Part shown: one piece after another, positions 58,941-64,000 of the stretch
How positions within the stretch are numbered: the first letter of the stretch is position 1
Layout: each line of letters opens with the position of its first letter
Assembly: GCF_002078875.1 (NCBI RefSeq)
Contig: NC_034413.1
Coordinates: 65,078,252 to 65,142,251, forward strand
DNA length: 64,000 nt
Reading direction: 5' to 3'
Origin: Numida meleagris
Taxonomy: Eukaryota; Chordata; Aves; Galliformes; Numididae
Notes under the pieces: generated by a model
Told to the model about the DNA's origin: nothing
The model's input: the letters and a program-made list of their open reading frames with translations, nothing else
Databases searched by the model: none
Made by a program: the position numbers and the translations under genes

Positions 58941-61626
58941 TGTCCTTCAGAAGTGTTTCTCAACTAATCAAGGGAAGGCAGGAAAACACTTGTTCTGTCC
59001 TTCTCCACCTCTGTATGGTGCTACCAGTGCAGCAGTCACCTGGAGCTGGTGCTGCGTTCAGAGCCTTCTCGGGCTGTTTGCGGACTTGATAAGCGAGGCA
59101 GCTGCTGGGAATGGAGAGCTCACTGGAGAGGCTCCCAGCAAGGGCTTGTGTTGTCACACACCGCCTGCTGGATTAGTGCTTGTCCTCCCAGCTAGTAGTT
59201 GAGGTTAGACTTACGTAGCAAGAAGCTTTAGCTGCTGTGTTCTGGTTTTCACTAGATGCTAGAAAATGCCAGGTCACTTGGAACTGGAAGCACGGTGCTG
59301 CTTGGATACACTGTGCCCTCCTTATGAAAACTAAGCCTTACCTTGTATTTGTGAGACTTAGCATTTACAAGTAAGCCCTGAAATGGCTGAATGCCATTGG
59401 GACTCCAGATGTTAAAGGAGCAGAAAGTGTATTGTTACATTTAACCTCAGGTAACAGTATTCAAGTAAAAGTTAAAAGCTAGTATGCTGCAAGTTAGCAC
59501 TGGGAAATACTGGTTCCTGTTGAATTCCTTCCTGTATTTGTTAATGAGGTCAGACAGTAGCTTTCTGTGTGTGCTGATGGAGAAATTACTTTTTTTCCCT
59601 ATTCTTCTAGGGTGAAGGGAGTGATCTAAAAGTGAACGTGAGCAGCTTTTACAATTCTTACTCCCATACCATCTGGCAGGTTCTCTGTAGAGAAAGCAAA
59701 AGCCAAGGACTGTAATAAATACTTAATATCAAATCTCCAGAGTACTTGGCAAGCTGAAAAAGTTAACAGTGTTTATCTGCTGCAAGAAGAAACTAAGCCT
59801 TGGAAGTTAAATAATAAGGTACTGTCAGTCTTGAAGCTGAGACCTAGCTAACATGGTCTGTGGAAGCAATCAGTTATGTTTCTTCATGTGTGCATGTGGT
59901 GATATCCTTCTATGGAAAGAAGGAAGGCAGGGGATAGGAATCTAGACAGCCATTGGTTGGAATTTCTTATGATCTCCCACTGAAAAAAATTTAGACTGCT
60001 TTCTTGCTTTATTGGTAGGTTAATGTTTTTCACTGAGTAATAAACACTTGAGTATTTATATTCATGTATGACTGTGGGGTTGTGCGAATACATGTCATAT
60101 ATGTTATATGCACTTTATTGTTTTAATAAACAAGTTTTCTAATGGAAGGTAATTTACTGAATAGATGTTGTGCTAATTCTGTTTTTATCTTAAATATAAT
60201 AAATTATTGTTCAACAGTCCTGCATGCTTTCAAGATTTTCAGAGTAATCTGTGAGTAGGGAACAGAACTAACGGTGTTTTCAGTCAGTAGAGCCACAGGG
60301 GTGGGACATAGCAATGTGGCCGGTCCATTTGGAATGTATTGCATTTACTGCTTCACAGACCAAACATCCATATTTTTAGTGAATTACCATGGGTTAGCAA
60401 GTCACTTTTCAAATACTGTGGTTTGTCTGCAAAGAATATGTATTTTTTAGTTACAATAAGAATGATTCCAGCATCAAATTACGAATGCAAAGCAGGGGGA
60501 GAGCCTGCACGCTTGATGTGTTCCAGCAGCATGGTGGAAACTTGCTCAAAGCTGGTGAACAGAAATGGGTGTGCTAACTACCAACCTGCCCTCGCCATGC
60601 GAATCGTGTTTCAGTACGAGTCTCCTCAGCAGTAGTACAGATTATCCTGTGTTAGCATTGACCAGGGCGTAGCAACTTTGGTTTGCTGAGCATAAATGTA
60701 GGCATTGCTAAGATCGGGGGGTTGGGGGGAGCTTGCTGGCTTTTTATAGAAAGTACTGGCCTGTTACAGCGATACCTTGAAACATCTTAAATAGTATTTA
60801 CAGAAGACTTCTAATTTTCCTGTGGTACTTCATCTGATAGTACATAGCCAATACTGCTTACAGAAGCGTATTATTCGGTACGCGGTGATTTCAAGAACAG
60901 AAGGGGGAGGAATCTGTGGTATGCTGGAGATGAGAGGTAAGGCATCCAAATGGTAGTTGTATTTTTAAATCTAATCCTTAGAAATGCCAAGTGGAATATC
61001 GAACAACTAGTTGATGATGTCAAGTTTTTTTTGTACCACACAGTGGGACATAGTAAAGTGCCCAAAGAGAGACTACAGAAGGAATTTTTCCTGAAGTGCA
61101 AGGTAGGTGAGTTAAGTGTGCAGGGGTCGGGGGGTTCTCTTGTTTACCATTCCTCTGTTCCCTTCCTGTTTTCTGTACCCCATCCAAACTGCAATATTAA
61201 ATAATTGATTTTGCGGCTGTGCAAGTTCTCAAAACTTCCATAATATGAACCAAACTTTAGAGGCACTGTTTCTGGATGCTTCAGCTCTGTTTTTAACCTT
61301 TCAGTTTAATATATTAGATTTTTTTAAATGCAATTTAAGCTGCCAGTTGTAATGATTTCAAAAAAAAAAAAAGGCAAAAACTCACAGCTCTTAGAGTGGC
61401 ACTTGCAGCTCCATCATAGACTGGAACCACTTATTGTCTTAGCTACCATGCATAAAGTTGAAAAACATGGTAATATTGACATTGAAAGGGAGAGGGAGTT
61501 CTTAGAAAACTGTGCCTGCTGGGGATGTATTCTGAGATGATCCCAAATGTCTTCCTTGTAGCAACGCTGTTTTTACAAGATGTCTTGTACTATTCATTGT
61601 GAAAAAGGACTTGTACCGCTTCTACC

Positions 61627-61632
61627 AATAAA
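61627..61632 (+). terminator. Candidate intronic polyadenylation signal in CCNT2 intron 2
   Basis: AATAAA is followed about 45 bases later by a GT-rich tract (TGTATGTTTTGTGTTTTT), a classical arrangement. It could allow premature polyadenylation, but such motifs also occur by chance in AT-rich introns. Confidence 0.3.
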
Positions 61633-64000
61633 ACTTGCTGTATAATGCCCTTTGGCTGTCACAATAATGAGGCCTGTATGTTTTGTGTTTTTATTTCCTT
61701 GCCACTTGGTTTCTGATTCTCTGAGCTAGTAGGAGAGTGGGATGTAACTTCATAAATCAAGATATTGCTCAAACTACATATTTTGGTTGTGTGAGAACTT
61801 ATTTAAATTATTTGGCTTTATGTCAGATGGGGTGCTTGTGTATAAGAAGCTTACAGCTTTGTCAAGTCTGTCTTTAATGCTGCTTTTTTGCTCCACTTTG
61901 CTTTTTCTGTCACTTCCAAGAATTAGAAGTGAATGAAAGCTTAATGAGTAATGTTGAAGTTCCACACTTAGCAGGCGATGTGTTCTTCGCTGAAGACTGT
62001 GCATGCCAAGTCCAAAACTTCATTAGGGTTTTGTTTTCCTCAAATCAAGGGAGACAAAAGTACTGACCTACTCCAAAGTGGGAGAGCGAACCCTAGTTCT
62101 AGACGAGACAAAGACCTGAAATTCTTTGGCCGGAAGCCAACGCTTCCTTTAAGTAAGTAGATAATCGTGGTGTATGTAGATTCCTGATGAACCAGAGCTA
62201 AATACCCGTTAATCAGGTTGACTTTTATCAGCCTCCAGAACCGTTTTGTGTAAGGTCCTGGTGTGGAGGCTTCGTGACTAGAAGTGACACCTCTTGGTAC
62301 ATTAAAAAATATCCTGAAGTCTGCCTGATGAGTGCTGGGCTTCTTTGGAATGAAATAAAGCTTGGTTGTAGTCAGACATAAAATAATACTGACTTAGGAT
62401 TTGCTGATAACTTAGTTGTGCAGTTCTTAGTGGTTTGGTTCAAGAATGTCTCTGAAATGTAAATATTTCCATGCTAATTGCTAGAAGTTGCATTTTTCAA
62501 AAAAGTAAATTTGGAAAGTTCCATGTGTGGGATTTGGAACTTCACCTACTAATTGTGTAGAAATAGACCTTTTATTAGGATATGTTTGAATTAAACTTTT
62601 GCAAAGCTAGAAAAAGGAAGGCCCGAATGCCAGAACTAGGGATGATGTTATCCTTGGTTGGGGTGGTAAGGCAGGAGGGAGGAGAGAACAGTGCAATTGC
62701 TTTTGCTGGCTGAGTAGGCAAAAACAGCTTCTGCTGTTCTTCAGCCCAGCAGTAGGGCACTGCTGTGACTACCTGGTTTCAGAACAAGAGCCACCATCGT
62801 GAAAAGCTGGAAATTATCTTCTTTTGAATCTTCTTCCTGCTCTCCAGCCTGTTTCTGATTCCATATACGCATAACTTAGTTTTCCTTCCTCAGTGACTCC
62901 ACTGTGCTGAGTCCTTTCCATGCCACTTTCAGTTTTCAGTCCATCAAAGTCTACCGCATTGTCTCTCTTGAGTAAAAATTGGAGCCTGTTGTAGTCTGTC
63001 TGGTGTCTTCATGAATACCTTGTCGTGTTTGTCCAGTGTCTTGTCAAACTTGTTTCTCTACAACTCTATTATTAACTATTTCCAATTTACTTCTCAGTAG
63101 TTTAGGTTTCTGTGGGTAGCTGGGCCTTTGCTAATTTGGGTCTTCCTAGACTCTCATTTTGAGACCATAGTCCTTGCTATTAGGCTGGCCCTGTAGTAGG
63201 AGCTGCTAGGCTTGCATCTCTCTAGTTAGAACTGCCCCAAATTGCTGAAGCACACCAGAGAGAGGTTTCCACGGTGCTCATTGGGATTAACTAGCTATGA
63301 ATGAGGGAGGTTTACCTTGGCTCTTGCATTACTTGACTGGAGCACTGTTTGTTTGCTCTACAGTATATCTTCCTATAGCATTCATGTTGTGTTACATGAG
63401 AGCCTACTACTGTATGTCTTTTACCACGCATCCTTCTGGAAGCCACTGATACTGGAGCTTTCTGGACTCCAGAAAGTCTGTCATGTGTTGTGTTTAAAGG
63501 TTTGTCCCCTGGCTTAAGTGAGGCGTATGTTATTTAGTACATCCTAGGAAAGGGAATTTCTTCCAGAATTTCATGTCTTTATTTCAAGCAGTGTGGGTAT
63601 AAATTTCTCAAAAACTGTCAGGATCTTAAATCAGAGTATTAGTGTGGCCCTGTTCAGTACTGCTTGACATCAGGCTTTTTTTTTTTCATTCATTTGCAAG
63701 GGTTAGGTTACAGGTTTCTTGAAAATGGAGTTCTTTTGTCTCAGTTGTGAGAGAATTTGCTCCCTGTGCCTTATTTGTTGTTGTTTTTCTGTTCTGTTTG
63801 TTTGTGGGTTTGTTTGGGTGCTTTTTGGTTGCTTTTTTAAGAGTATTAGGTTTCTTTGTTGACGCACTTCTGTTCCCCAAAGGGTACCCTGCCTTCTTTT
63901 CTTGGGGTGTCAATTTTTCCTTAACCTGCCAACTAGTAAGTTTTACTTAGGATCACAGTGAATGCTTCAGAGGGATTTGAGGAGCTTTCAAATGTATCGA

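Larger units (their letters stand above)
57445..64000 (+). other. CCNT2: CCNT2 intron 2 (partial)
   Basis: This is AT-rich intronic sequence. I searched for the next exon, which should begin near ALFLAAKVEEQ, and did not find it before the window end. It contains a short CR1 remnant at 58893 and an intronic AATAAA at 61627-61632 followed by GT-rich sequence. Confidence 0.8.

Noticed and set aside
60950..61204. 84-codon frame with a donor-like GTAGGT after EFFLKCK, considered as a CCNT2 exon.
   Set aside because: It does not resemble the next part of the cyclin box, which should read like ALFLAAKVEEQ, and no good acceptor precedes it in frame.

Overview
The window is nuclear DNA from a bird. 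It holds spliced vertebrate genes with long AT-rich introns, two CpG-island promoters, and several truncated CR1 LINEs with the avian-type 3' end (ATTCTATGATTCT-like). I cannot fix the species; a galliform such as chicken would fit. Three genes were recognised by exon-level similarity to proteins I know, and their order TMEM163 - ACMSD - CCNT2 matches the order on human chromosome 2q21.

Region 1 (1-15,368, minus strand) is the 5' part of TMEM163, a zinc transporter of synaptic vesicles and lysosomes. Coding exon 1 is 15,215-15,368 and exon 2 is 10,448-10,567. The remaining exons lie off the left edge. The promoter lies in a CpG island at about 14.9-16.1 kb.

Region 2 (about 16.1-34.2 kb) is an 18-kb gene-poor interval. 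It has one CR1 copy at 29.6 kb and two small CpG-enriched patches (about 27.24-27.56 and 30.30-30.54 kb) that may be regulatory or may mark unannotated transcripts.

Region 3 (34,230-55,773, plus strand) is a complete ACMSD gene. Ten coding exons with canonical splice sites encode 336 residues, and all the metal-binding and catalytic residues are present. ACMSD diverts aminocarboxymuconate semialdehyde away from quinolinate and NAD synthesis. Its introns carry at least four CR1 fragments in both orientations.

Region 4 (56,579-64,000, plus strand) is the 5' end of CCNT2 (cyclin T2, a regulatory subunit of P-TEFb). Exons 1 and 2 are present; the rest lies past the right edge. Its CpG-island promoter starts within about 100 bases of the ACMSD stop codon, and the two coding regions are only about 0.8 kb apart. 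The promoter shows CCAAT, CRE/ETS-like, CACGTG and TCTCGCGAGA motifs.

I found no tRNA, rRNA, CRISPR or prokaryotic-type system. The most notable points are the tight ACMSD-CCNT2 junction, the extended Gly/Ala-rich cyclin T2 N-terminus with two possible starts and a 5-codon uORF, the CpG-enriched intergenic patches, and a hairpin/duplication at the CR1 near 29.5 kb.
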